A stretch of DNA of 6,687 nucleotides from Bacillota bacterium (lineage in GTDB: Bacteria; Bacillota; Dethiobacteria; DTU022): the NCBI GenBank assembly GCA_012510305.1, contig JAAZIE010000193.1:1-6687 (forward strand), given 5' to 3'. The notes beneath the pieces are model-generated. The model ran no database searches. It was given only the letters and a program-made list of their open reading frames with translations, and was not told where the DNA came from. Numbering within the stretch: position 1 is the first letter of the stretch; each line of letters opens with the position of its first letter. Position numbers and translations under genes: made by a program. Below are positions 1-6,189 of the stretch, piece after piece.

Positions 1-1029
1 GAGGAACAGCGGCAAAATTTGCGCCGTTTTGTCCAGGAAACCGAGGCTGCCGACAAGGAGAGCCAGCCGCTGCGTCCTCTCCTGGAAACGGTGGTTAAAG
101 GGCACCTGCGCTACTGGCACAGCCGCCGGGAACAGTCTTCCATGGAGGCGGGAACGGGCGGAACAGGCGGAACGGGCGGAACAGGCGGGGTATCCGCCAC
201 ACCCGGTCATCGGAACAAGAGCTTGCGCGAATCCGACATCCGCACGCTTCGCCGGGAAGATCTGCCGGCGGCAAAAGCGCTGATTGACCGCCTCTCCCGG
301 CAGCTGGTGCGCAAGCTATTCTACCAGCGCCAGAGAAGCGCTTCCCGGGGAGCGCTGGACTTTCGCCGGACGGTCCGTGCCAACATGCGCTTCGGCGGAC
401 GCCCTTTCATATTGAAGTACAGGCGTAAACACCGCTCGCCGCTGCAGCTGCTCCTGGTGGGCGATCTCTCTGCTTCGATGAAGCGCTACAGCAGCTTTGT
501 TCTACATTTTTTTTACGGCCTCCAGGCAGTGGTCTCCAACCTGGAGCTGTTTTCGTTTGCCGATAACCTGGAGTACCTCACCCCGGCCTTGAAAGAGCAG
601 GCCGGGTTGGAACAAATTCTTGAACGCATCGTTCTGCAGGGTGATTCCTGGGGCGGAGGGACCAATATTGGCACTGCGCTGACAGATCTGATTAATAATT
701 ACAGCGAGCTGCTCAATTCACGGACTGTGGCCATTCTGGTGAGCGATACGCGAACGGTTCAGCTGGATCGGGCGCTGCCGGCGCTGCAGAAACTTAAAGA
801 ACGGGTCCGGCGGGTCCTCTGGTTAAACCCGCTGCCGCCGGAGCAATGGCCCCGCTATCGCTCGGTGCAAGCATTCTGCGAACTGGTGGAGATGTGGCCC
901 TGCAATACCATAGCCCAGCTGGAAGAGGCGGTAGCAGGGCGCTTGTTTGCCGCCACCACACTTTTAGATCAGGAGGTAGGAATAGATGACCAAACGTATC
1001 GCTATTGCCGGGAAAGGGGGCACCGGTAA
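1..1029 (+). CDS. VWA domain protein, CoxE-like (5' end outside window)
   Basis: The reading frame is open from the first base, so the gene probably starts upstream; a TTG at 19 is in frame but has no ribosome site before it. Numbering from base 1, the fragment has 342 residues. A basic N-terminal part with a Gly-Thr linker (residues 51-63) precedes a C-terminal VWA domain. The metal-ion-dependent adhesion site is visible as DLSAS (155-159), a Thr in GGGTNIG (about 221) and Asp in VSDT (249). CoxE-type VWA proteins partner MoxR/CoxD AAA+ ATPases; in aerobic CO dehydrogenase systems this pair helps mature the active-site metal cluster. Here the next gene is a CooC-type ATPase, so a role in maturing a metalloenzyme is a reasonable inference, but the target is not visible. 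The C-terminal 15 residues or so are encoded inside the start of cooC. The family call is firm; the function is not. Confidence 0.85.
   Translation, partial: EEQRQNLRRFVQETEAADKESQPLRPLLETVVKGHLRYWHSRREQSSMEAGTGGTGGTGGTGGVSATPGHRNKSLRESDIRTLRREDLPAAKALIDRLSRQLVRKLFYQRQRSASRGALDFRRTVRANMRFGGRPFILKYRRKHRSPLQLLLVGDLSASMKRYSSFVLHFFYGLQAVVSNLELFSFADNLEYLTPALKEQAGLEQILERIVLQGDSWGGGTNIGTALTDLINNYSELLNSRTVAILVSDTRTVQLDRALPALQKLKERVRRVLWLNPLPPEQWPRYRSVQAFCELVEMWPCNTIAQLEEAVAGRLFAATTLLDQEVGIDDQTYRYCRERGHR
151..186 (+). repeat. Four 9-bp tandem repeats coding a Gly-Thr linker
   Basis: Units alternate GGAACGGGC and GGAACAGGC, giving two copies of an 18-bp unit. They are in frame and encode Gly-Thr-Gly repeated four times, a flexible linker between the N-terminal region and the VWA part of the CoxE-like protein. 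Copy number could vary by slippage without breaking the frame. Confidence 0.9.
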
Positions 1030-1741
1030 AACCACCCTGGCCGCCCTTTTGATTCGCATGCTCCAGGAAAATCATCCCGACAGGCCGATTCTTGCTGTTG
1101 ATGCCGATCCCAACGCCAACCTTAACGAGGCTCTCGGCCTCGAAGTAGAGCAGACCCTGGCCATGGTTTTGGAGGCGATTAAAAAACCGGGCGGCGTTCC
1201 CACGGGTATGACCAAGGATATTTTCGTGCAGTACGAGCTTAACCGGTCCCTTGTGGAGACGAAGCACTACGATCTCCTGGTGATGGGCAGCCCGCAGGGC
1301 GCGGGCTGCTACTGCTACCCCAACGACCTGCTCCGCCGCTTTTTGGAGCAGCTGAGTGAAAATTATGATTACATGCTCATGGATAACGAAGCCGGCCTGG
1401 AGCATCTGAGCCGGCGGGTTTTGCCCGAGGCAGAGGTGCTGATTATCACCAGCGATGCCACCGCCCGGGGGATCCGCTCGGCGGGAAGGGTGCACGAGAT
1501 CATCGAGAATGTGAAGCTGAATTTTGGGCGAATGGGCCTCGTTATCGCACGAAGCCAGCCCGGTGAATTAAAGCGGTTGGAGAAAGAAATTGACAGGACC
1601 GGCCTGGAGGTTTGGGGGGAGATTCCCTTCGATGCCACGATCATGGACTTCGATCTTGACGGCAAGCCGCTCTTTGAACTGCCTGCCGAATCGCCGGCAG
1701 TTCAAGCGGCAGAAAAACTGTACCGCTCGCTGGCGCTGTAA
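986..1741 (+). CDS. cooC: CooC-family ATPase, CO dehydrogenase/ACS nickel maturation
   Basis: This 251-residue P-loop ATPase belongs to the MinD/ParA-like (SIMIBI) class. It has the deviant Walker A GKGGTGKTT (9-17, signature Lys10), VDADPN (38-43), a Cys-Tyr-Cys motif at Cys108 and Cys110, the CooC-type Walker B/switch II segment MDNEAGLEHL (132-141) and TSDAT (155-159). The CxC pair is the metal-binding, dimer-bridging motif of CooC proteins, which use ATP to help insert nickel into the C-cluster of anaerobic CO dehydrogenase; the close homologue AcsF acts on acetyl-CoA synthase. The protein is cytosolic. The ATG start is set by AGGAGG at 971-976, nine nt upstream, inside the preceding VWA gene, and the coding regions overlap by 44 nt, which suggests translational coupling. 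No CODH/ACS structural gene is in the window, so the choice between CooC and AcsF subtype stays open. Confidence 0.9.
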   Translation: MTKRIAIAGKGGTGKTTLAALLIRMLQENHPDRPILAVDADPNANLNEALGLEVEQTLAMVLEAIKKPGGVPTGMTKDIFVQYELNRSLVETKHYDLLVMGSPQGAGCYCYPNDLLRRFLEQLSENYDYMLMDNEAGLEHLSRRVLPEAEVLIITSDATARGIRSAGRVHEIIENVKLNFGRMGLVIARSQPGELKRLEKEIDRTGLEVWGEIPFDATIMDFDLDGKPLFELPAESPAVQAAEKLYRSLAL

Positions 1742-1747
1742 AAATAC

Positions 1748-1755
1748 GGGGGTGA
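1748..1755 (+). promoter_or_regulatory. Ribosome-binding site choosing the GTG at 1764
   Basis: GGGGGTGA lies eight nt before the GTG at 1764. An in-frame GTG at 1752 falls inside this site, and the ATG at 1757 is in another frame that stops after five codons. This favours 1764 as the phosphoribosyltransferase start. Confidence 0.55.
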
Positions 1756-1763
1756 GATGGAGC

Positions 1764-2405
1764 GTGCTCTTTGAAGATCGCCGGGAAGCGGGCGAACTTC
1801 TGGCCAAGAAACTTGATCGCTACCGCGGGCAGTCACCGCTCATACTGGCGGTGCCCCGCGGGGGTCCGGCCGTGGCCCTGCCGCTCTGGCGGCACCTCGG
1901 CGGGGAGCTTGACCTGACGATTGCCCGCAAGGTCGGTGCTCCCGATCAGCCGGAGCTGGCTGTCGGAGCGGTCAGCGGAGAGGGGCACCTGCTGCTCAAC
2001 GAGGCGCTGGCGGAAAAGCTGCGGCTGCCGGAGGGATACCTGGAAAGCGCCGCGGCAAAAGAGCAGGCTGAGATCGCCCGCCGGCTTCAGCTTTACCGGG
2101 GCGAACGGCCGCCGCCGCAGATCGCAGGAAGGCTGGTGATCCTTGTTGATGACGGGGTCGCGACCGGTTTTACCCTGCGCGCCGCACTGGAAGGGGTCAA
2201 GCAGGGCCGCCCGCAGAAACTGATCCTGGCGGTACCCGTGGGTCCGCCCGAGACCCTTGCCGCCCTGCGAAGCGCCGTCGATGAGCTGTACTACCTGGAG
2301 GCGCCGCCGCATTTCGCCGCCGTTGGGCAGTTTTACCGTGACTTTAGACAGGTTGGCGACAGCGAAGTGATCGCCGCCCTTGGAGAGGCCTGGGGCAACC
2401 GGTAA
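1764..2405 (+). CDS. Stand-alone phosphoribosyltransferase, substrate unknown
   Basis: With the GTG at 1764 the protein has 213 residues. It carries the PRPP-binding signature VILVDDGVATGFT (125-137, acidic pair Asp129-Asp130) typical of type I phosphoribosyltransferases, plus VPRGG (30-34) and RKVGAPDQPELAVGAV (55-70). A C-terminal segment, FAAVGQFYRDF (184-194), matches my recollection of a conserved tail in a widespread uncharacterised branch of PF00156, found alone or fused to hydrolases in other bacteria. Such proteins bind PRPP, but the nucleobase or other acceptor is not known and cannot be read here. The gene begins 22 nt after cooC and probably shares its transcript. An alternative start at GTG 1752 would add four residues. 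No membrane segment or signal peptide is seen. Confidence 0.85.
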   Translation: MLFEDRREAGELLAKKLDRYRGQSPLILAVPRGGPAVALPLWRHLGGELDLTIARKVGAPDQPELAVGAVSGEGHLLLNEALAEKLRLPEGYLESAAAKEQAEIARRLQLYRGERPPPQIAGRLVILVDDGVATGFTLRAALEGVKQGRPQKLILAVPVGPPETLAALRSAVDELYYLEAPPHFAAVGQFYRDFRQVGDSEVIAALGEAWGNR

Positions 2406-2495
2406 ACCGCGCCCGTTCAAGAGAGCAGGGGGCCGGCCTGCCCGGGTAAAATTGCTCATCCTTTCGCTAAAAGCGCCTTCACAGGATGATACCGG
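2406..2495. other. Intergenic stretch, nothing convincing
   Basis: Between the phosphoribosyltransferase stop and the metK promoter I see only a 5-bp inverted repeat (GCAGG 2425-2429 with CCTGC 2437-2441) and a tiny CGC/GCG hairpin near 2465-2475. Neither is followed by a T-run, so no terminator for the upstream operon can be called. Confidence 0.5.
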
Positions 2496-2524
2496 TTGAC
2501 TTTTCCCTAAAAATGGTGTAGTTT
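2496..2524 (+). promoter_or_regulatory. Probable sigma-A promoter of metK leader
   Basis: TTGACT at 2496-2501 is one base from the consensus -35 box. After a 17-nt spacer, TAGTTT at 2519-2524 is a weak -10 box (three of six consensus bases). Transcription would start near 2531, just before the riboswitch. The position and spacing support it; the -10 box is the weak point. Confidence 0.6.
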
Positions 2525-2531
2525 ATGCTTG

Positions 2532-2551
2532 CCGGCAGCCAAAAAAGCCGG
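2532..2551 (+). other. Small hairpin at the start of the metK leader
   Basis: CCGGC (2532-2536) can pair perfectly with GCCGG (2547-2551) around a 10-nt loop containing an A-run. It would sit at the very 5' end of the transcript, directly before riboswitch helix P1. A role in protecting the 5' end is only a guess. Confidence 0.35.
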
Positions 2552-2553
2552 GC

Positions 2554-2662
2554 TCTTATCAAGAGTGGAGGAGGGACGGCCCCGATGAATCCCGGCAACC
2601 GGATTTTTAAAAGGTCACGGTGCCAATTGCCGCGGGGGAGATAATTTTCCCGGAAGATGAGA
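2554..2662 (+). promoter_or_regulatory. SAM-I (S-box) riboswitch aptamer
   Basis: The leader matches the S-box core closely: CTCTTATCAAGAG, then GAGGGAC, GGCCCCGATGAA, CCCGGCAACC, GGTGCCAATT and GGAAGATGAGAAG in the usual order. Helix P1 can form between 2554-2560 and 2656-2662 (seven pairs, one G-U). P3 can form from 2598-2607 with 2611-2621 (A2617 bulged), and a P4 stem lies around 2630-2653. The aptamer binds S-adenosylmethionine; SAM binding stabilises P1 and lets the downstream terminator form. Its position directly before metK, the SAM synthetase gene, gives product feedback. The family assignment rests on the sequence core and is very secure; the stem boundaries are my hand folding. 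Confidence 0.96.
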
Positions 2663-2670
2663 AGTGGCCG

Positions 2671-2700
2671 GACCTCCTCTTCGCAGGAGGTCTTTATTTT
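2671..2700 (+). terminator. Riboswitch-controlled intrinsic terminator
   Basis: GACCTCCT (2671-2678) pairs perfectly with AGGAGGTC (2685-2692) around a six-nt loop, followed by TTTATTTT. It lies nine nt after aptamer helix P1 and just before the metK ribosome site. A competing antiterminator can be drawn: GAAGTGG (2661-2667, including the end of the P1 3' strand) with CCTCTTC (2676-2682), six of seven pairs. Confidence 0.92.
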
Positions 2701-2705
2701 ACTTG

Positions 2706-2711
2706 AGGAGG
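2706..2711 (+). promoter_or_regulatory. Ribosome-binding site choosing the TTG start of metK
   Basis: A perfect AGGAGG lies nine nt before TTG 2721 and just after the terminator tail. It sets the unusual TTG as the metK start rather than in-frame codons further up (GTG 2664, TTG 2703), which fall within or before the terminator and ribosome site. Confidence 0.85.
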
Positions 2712-2720
2712 AAGATTGAG

Positions 2721-3911
2721 TTGAGCCCACAAAATTATCTATTTACTTCAGAATCGGTTACAGAAGGCCACCCGGATAAACTGGCCGACCAAATATCCGA
2801 CACGATCCTCGATGCGATCATGATGCAGGATCCCCGGGGCAGGGTCGCCGTGGAAACGATGGTCACCACGGGGCTGGTTTTTGTCTGCGGTGAAATTACC
2901 ACGAAATGTTATGTCGATATACCCCGAATAATTCGGGAAAAAGTTAAGGAGATCGGTTATACCAGGGCCAAGTATGGCTTTGACGGGGATACCTGCGCCG
3001 TGATTACCTCGATCGATGAGCAATCTCCGGATATAGCCCTGGGGGTGGATCAAGCCCTGGAAGTAAAACAAGAGAGCTCCGCCGACAGCTACGATCTAAC
3101 CGGAGCCGGTGACCAGGGGATGGTTGTCGGGTACGCCTGTGACGAGACGCCGGAGCTGATGCCGCTGCCGATCACCCTGGCCCACGAGCTGTCCCGGCGC
3201 CTTGCCGCCGTACGCAAGGAAGGGCTCCTCCCGTACCTGCGCCCTGACGGCAAATCCCAGGTGACCGTGGCATACCGCAACGGCCGGCCGGATCATTTGC
3301 AGACGGTGGTGGTCTCCGCACAGCACAGCGAAGAGGTATCCCGGGAACAGATCGAGAAGGATATTACCGAGCTGGTGATCAGGCAGACCGTTCCCGCGGA
3401 GCTGCTTTCTGCGCAGACCCGGTTTCTGGTCAATCCCACCGGAAGATTTATCGTCGGCGGCCCCCTGGGGGATGCCGGGCTCACCGGCCGGAAAATCATT
3501 GTCGATACTTACGGCGGCACCGCACTGCACGGGGGCGGCGCTTTTTCAGGAAAGGATCCAACCAAAGTTGACCGCTCGGCCGCTTACGCCGCCCGCTATG
3601 TGGCCAAGAATATTGTGGCGGCAGGACTGGCCCGCAAATGTCAGCTGCAGATCGCTTACGTGATCGGGGTGGCCAGGCCGGTGTCGATAGCGGTAGAAAC
3701 ATTTGGCACCTCTACACTTTCACCGGAAAGCATTGAAAAACTGATCCACCGGTGTTTTGATCTCCGGCCGGCGGCGATCATCGAGCAGCTCGAGCTGCGG
3801 CGCCCCATTTACCAGCAGCTGGCAGCCTACGGCCATTTCGGCCGGCCGGAGCTGGATCTTCCCTGGGAAAGGTTGGATGCGGTGCCCCGGTTAAAAGAAC
3901 AAGCCGGCTAG
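2721..3911 (+). CDS. metK: S-adenosylmethionine synthetase
   Basis: The 396-residue product, a normal length for MetK, makes S-adenosylmethionine from methionine and ATP, releasing phosphate and pyrophosphate; the family acts as a cytosolic tetramer. Visible signatures are the ATP-site TEGHPDK (14-20), GAGDQG (128-133), the glycine-rich P-loop-like GGGAFSGKD (271-279) followed by PTKVDRSAAY, and a conserved C-terminal domain with YVIGVARPVSI. All three domains are present and no key residue looks lost. Translation starts at TTG 2721; the resulting N-terminus, MSPQNYLFTSESVTEGHPD, aligns well with other MetK proteins. It is controlled by the SAM-I riboswitch and terminator in its leader, so high SAM should reduce expression. 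recD2 follows 22 nt later with no terminator between. Confidence 0.98.
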   Translation: MSPQNYLFTSESVTEGHPDKLADQISDTILDAIMMQDPRGRVAVETMVTTGLVFVCGEITTKCYVDIPRIIREKVKEIGYTRAKYGFDGDTCAVITSIDEQSPDIALGVDQALEVKQESSADSYDLTGAGDQGMVVGYACDETPELMPLPITLAHELSRRLAAVRKEGLLPYLRPDGKSQVTVAYRNGRPDHLQTVVVSAQHSEEVSREQIEKDITELVIRQTVPAELLSAQTRFLVNPTGRFIVGGPLGDAGLTGRKIIVDTYGGTALHGGGAFSGKDPTKVDRSAAYAARYVAKNIVAAGLARKCQLQIAYVIGVARPVSIAVETFGTSTLSPESIEKLIHRCFDLRPAAIIEQLELRRPIYQQLAAYGHFGRPELDLPWERLDAVPRLKEQAG

Positions 3912-3933
3912 AATTTTAATCTTTAGCCAGTCT

Positions 3934-6189
3934 TTGCGGCCGGCGGGCAATGGAGGGATTTTACTGGAGGGCCTGGAAAAGCTTGAGGGGACCCTGGAAA
4001 AAATCAGGTTTTACAATGAAGATAACGGCTACCTGGTCGGGCGTCTCCGCTGTGTCAGCGGCGATGCGATCACCATCGTGGGCAATTTTCCGCCCATGCA
4101 GGAGGGCGAAAGTCTCCGCATTACCGGCAAGTGGCAGGTGCACCACCGTTATGGCCGCCAGGTGGCGGTGGAGCGGTGGGAGCGGATGCTGCCGGTAACC
4201 GAAAAGGGCTTGAAGCGTTACCTTTCTTCGGGTTTGATCAAAGGAATCGGCCCGGTTACCGCCGCTGCGATCGTAACGCACTTTGGGTTGGATACGCTTG
4301 AGGTGATGGAGAGGGAGCCGGAACGGTTGCAGGAGGTGCCCGGTATCGGCCCGAAAAAAGGCGCGATGATCCGGGAAAGCTTCAAAAAATACCGCGAGAT
4401 GCAAGGTGTTCTGGTTTTTTTGCAGGGTCAGGGTATCACCATAGGGCAGGCTCTGCGCCTTTACCGCCATTACGGCCCGCAGGCGGCCGACCGGGTTAAA
4501 GACAACCCTTACCTGCTTGCGGAAGAGGTTCTGGGGATAGGGTTCAAGACGGCGGATCGCATTGCCCGCCAGATGGGGCTTGCTGCAGATTCACCGGACC
4601 GGGCCTGCGCAGCGCTGCTGTTTGCCCTGCGCGATGCCGCCGGGAAAGGGGATGTCTGCCTGCCCCGGGAGAATCTTTTTGAGCGGGCAGCTGAGCTCCT
4701 GGCCCTCCCCGGCGAGGCCGCCGTGCCCCGGCCGCTGGAGAGCCACCTGCAGAAACTGGCCCGCGATCGCAAAATTTACTGTGAAGACGGAGCAGATGGT
4801 GAAATTGTCTACGCTGCGCCGTACTATCATGCCGAAAGAGGGGTGGCCCGGTGGTTGAAAACGCTGGCCTCGGGCCCGCAGCGGTGGGATCAGCAGAAAA
4901 GCCGGGCTGCCCTGGAGACGGCGGCGGGAAAAGAGAGCGGGTTAACCGGAGAACAGCGCCTGGTTTTGGAACAGGCCCTGGGCCGGGGCCTGCTTGTAGT
5001 CACCGGCGGCCCCGGGACCGGCAAAACCACCACGATCAGGGCGCTGCTTTCTCTATTTCATTCGCTGCACCAGAAAGTCCTGTTGGCTGCTCCCACGGGG
5101 CGCGCGGCCAAAAGAGTACACGAGGCTACCGGTGAAGAGGCTTCCACGATCCACCGCCTCCTGGAGTACAGCTATGCCGAGGGCGCCGGTTTTCGCTTTT
5201 TGCGCCATGAAAAGCGCCCCCTGGAAGCCGACGTGCTGATCATCGATGAAGCCTCCATGGTCGATCTCATGCTCATGTACCACCTGGTTAAAGCGATTCC
5301 GGAAGGGTGCCGCCTGATCATGGTCGGCGATGCCGATCAGCTTCCCGCGGTGGGTGCGGGCAACGTCCTGCGGGATCTCCTTGAATCCGGAGTGATCCCC
5401 GCAGTGCGGTTGAATCACATCTTCCGGCAGGCCCGTGAAAGCCTGATCACGGTCAACGCGCACCGCATCAACCGGGGAGAGATGCCCAAATTGAATATAA
5501 AAGATAAAGATTTTTTCTTTGTCAACGAAGCTGTCCCCGACCTGGTGGCCCGGAGAGTGGTGCAGCTGTGCCGTGAAAGGATTCCCAATTACGGCCCCTT
5601 TGATCCGGTCATGGATGTCCAGGTGATCACGCCCATGCGGCGGACCGCCGCCGGGGTGGAGAAGCTGAACAAGCTGTTACAGAAAGCGCTGAATCCCTTT
5701 GACCGGCGCAAAAATGAAGTGACCCTCCGGGGGGTAACTTTTCGCAGCGGTGACAAGGTGATGCAGATCCGGAACAATTATCAGAAAGAGGTTTTTAACG
5801 GCGACATCGGCCGGATCAGCAAGCTCGATCTGGAAGAAGGAGAGCTCACCGTAACCTATCGCGATGCGGGCATCAGCCGCCCGGTGGCCTATAATTTCAG
5901 CGAACTCGACGAAATCACTCTTTCCTACGCCATCTCGGTGCATAAAAGCCAGGGCAGCGAGTACCCGGTGATCGTGATGCCGGTGATCACCCAGCACTAC
6001 CTGCTGCTGCAGCGGAACCTGCTTTATACGGGGATTACCCGGGCCCGCAAGCTGGTGGTCCTGGTGGGGACGAAGAAAGCGATGGCCATCGCCGTGGGCA
6101 ACAACCGCGCCAGGGAGCGTTACAGCTTTCTCGACAGCCGCTTGAACCGGGAAGGTGAGGAGGTTGCCGGGAGCACGGAAGAAAACTAG
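3934..6189 (+). CDS. recD2: RecD2-type 5'-3' DNA helicase (superfamily 1B)
   Basis: The 751-residue protein has the RecD2 layout: an N-terminal OB-like part (LEGTLEKIRFYNEDNGY, 18-33), helix-hairpin-helix segments (IKGIGPVTA 102-110, VPGIGPKKG 135-143, GIGFKTADRI 201-210), then the helicase core. Helicase motifs are Walker A GGPGTGKTT (358-366), APTGRAAKR (386-394), Walker B IIDEASMVD (436-444), GDADQLPAVGAG (465-476), FRQA (497-500), SVHKSQGSEYP (668-678) and YTGITRAR (698-705). RecD2 unwinds DNA 5' to 3' in repair and replication-fork handling and occurs in bacteria without RecBCD. The start is uncertain: TTG 3934 is the only standard start codon near the N-terminus but has no ribosome site, while CTG 3964 sits six nt after GGAGGG (3952-3957) and would give an N-terminus closer to the family. 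The gene is probably co-transcribed with metK. Confidence 0.95.
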   Translation: MRPAGNGGILLEGLEKLEGTLEKIRFYNEDNGYLVGRLRCVSGDAITIVGNFPPMQEGESLRITGKWQVHHRYGRQVAVERWERMLPVTEKGLKRYLSSGLIKGIGPVTAAAIVTHFGLDTLEVMEREPERLQEVPGIGPKKGAMIRESFKKYREMQGVLVFLQGQGITIGQALRLYRHYGPQAADRVKDNPYLLAEEVLGIGFKTADRIARQMGLAADSPDRACAALLFALRDAAGKGDVCLPRENLFERAAELLALPGEAAVPRPLESHLQKLARDRKIYCEDGADGEIVYAAPYYHAERGVARWLKTLASGPQRWDQQKSRAALETAAGKESGLTGEQRLVLEQALGRGLLVVTGGPGTGKTTTIRALLSLFHSLHQKVLLAAPTGRAAKRVHEATGEEASTIHRLLEYSYAEGAGFRFLRHEKRPLEADVLIIDEASMVDLMLMYHLVKAIPEGCRLIMVGDADQLPAVGAGNVLRDLLESGVIPAVRLNHIFRQARESLITVNAHRINRGEMPKLNIKDKDFFFVNEAVPDLVARRVVQLCRERIPNYGPFDPVMDVQVITPMRRTAAGVEKLNKLLQKALNPFDRRKNEVTLRGVTFRSGDKVMQIRNNYQKEVFNGDIGRISKLDLEEGELTVTYRDAGISRPVAYNFSELDEITLSYAISVHKSQGSEYPVIVMPVITQHYLLLQRNLLYTGITRARKLVVLVGTKKAMAIAVGNNRARERYSFLDSRLNREGEEVAGSTEEN

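Noticed and set aside
19..21. TTG at 19 as the true start of the VWA gene
   Set aside because: The frame is open to base 1 and there is no ribosome site before the TTG, so the gene more likely begins upstream of the window.
151..186. Short repeats as a CRISPR array
   Set aside because: Units are 9 bp, directly adjacent without spacers and in frame within a gene.
794..1495. Long open frame on the minus strand (233 codons)
   Set aside because: It lies opposite the VWA gene end and cooC, whose products have clear family motifs; the antisense product resembles nothing I recognise and is a GC-rich shadow.
1590..1763. Upstream extension of the phosphoribosyltransferase to an ATG at 1590
   Set aside because: It would overlap cooC by about 150 nt in another frame and add residues unlike the family; the ribosome site at 1748-1755 points to 1764.
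2425..2441. Inverted repeat as terminator of the cooC operon
   Set aside because: Only five pairs and no T-run after it.
1833..2459. Minus-strand open frame of 208 codons
   Set aside because: Opposite the phosphoribosyltransferase with its PRPP motif; no recognisable domain and no ribosome site.
2664..2720. Longer metK from GTG 2664
   Set aside because: The added codons are the riboswitch terminator and the ribosome site itself.
4763..4770. GCGATCGC palindrome resembling a HIP1 element
   Set aside because: I noticed only this copy, inside recD2; chance is enough in GC-rich coding DNA.
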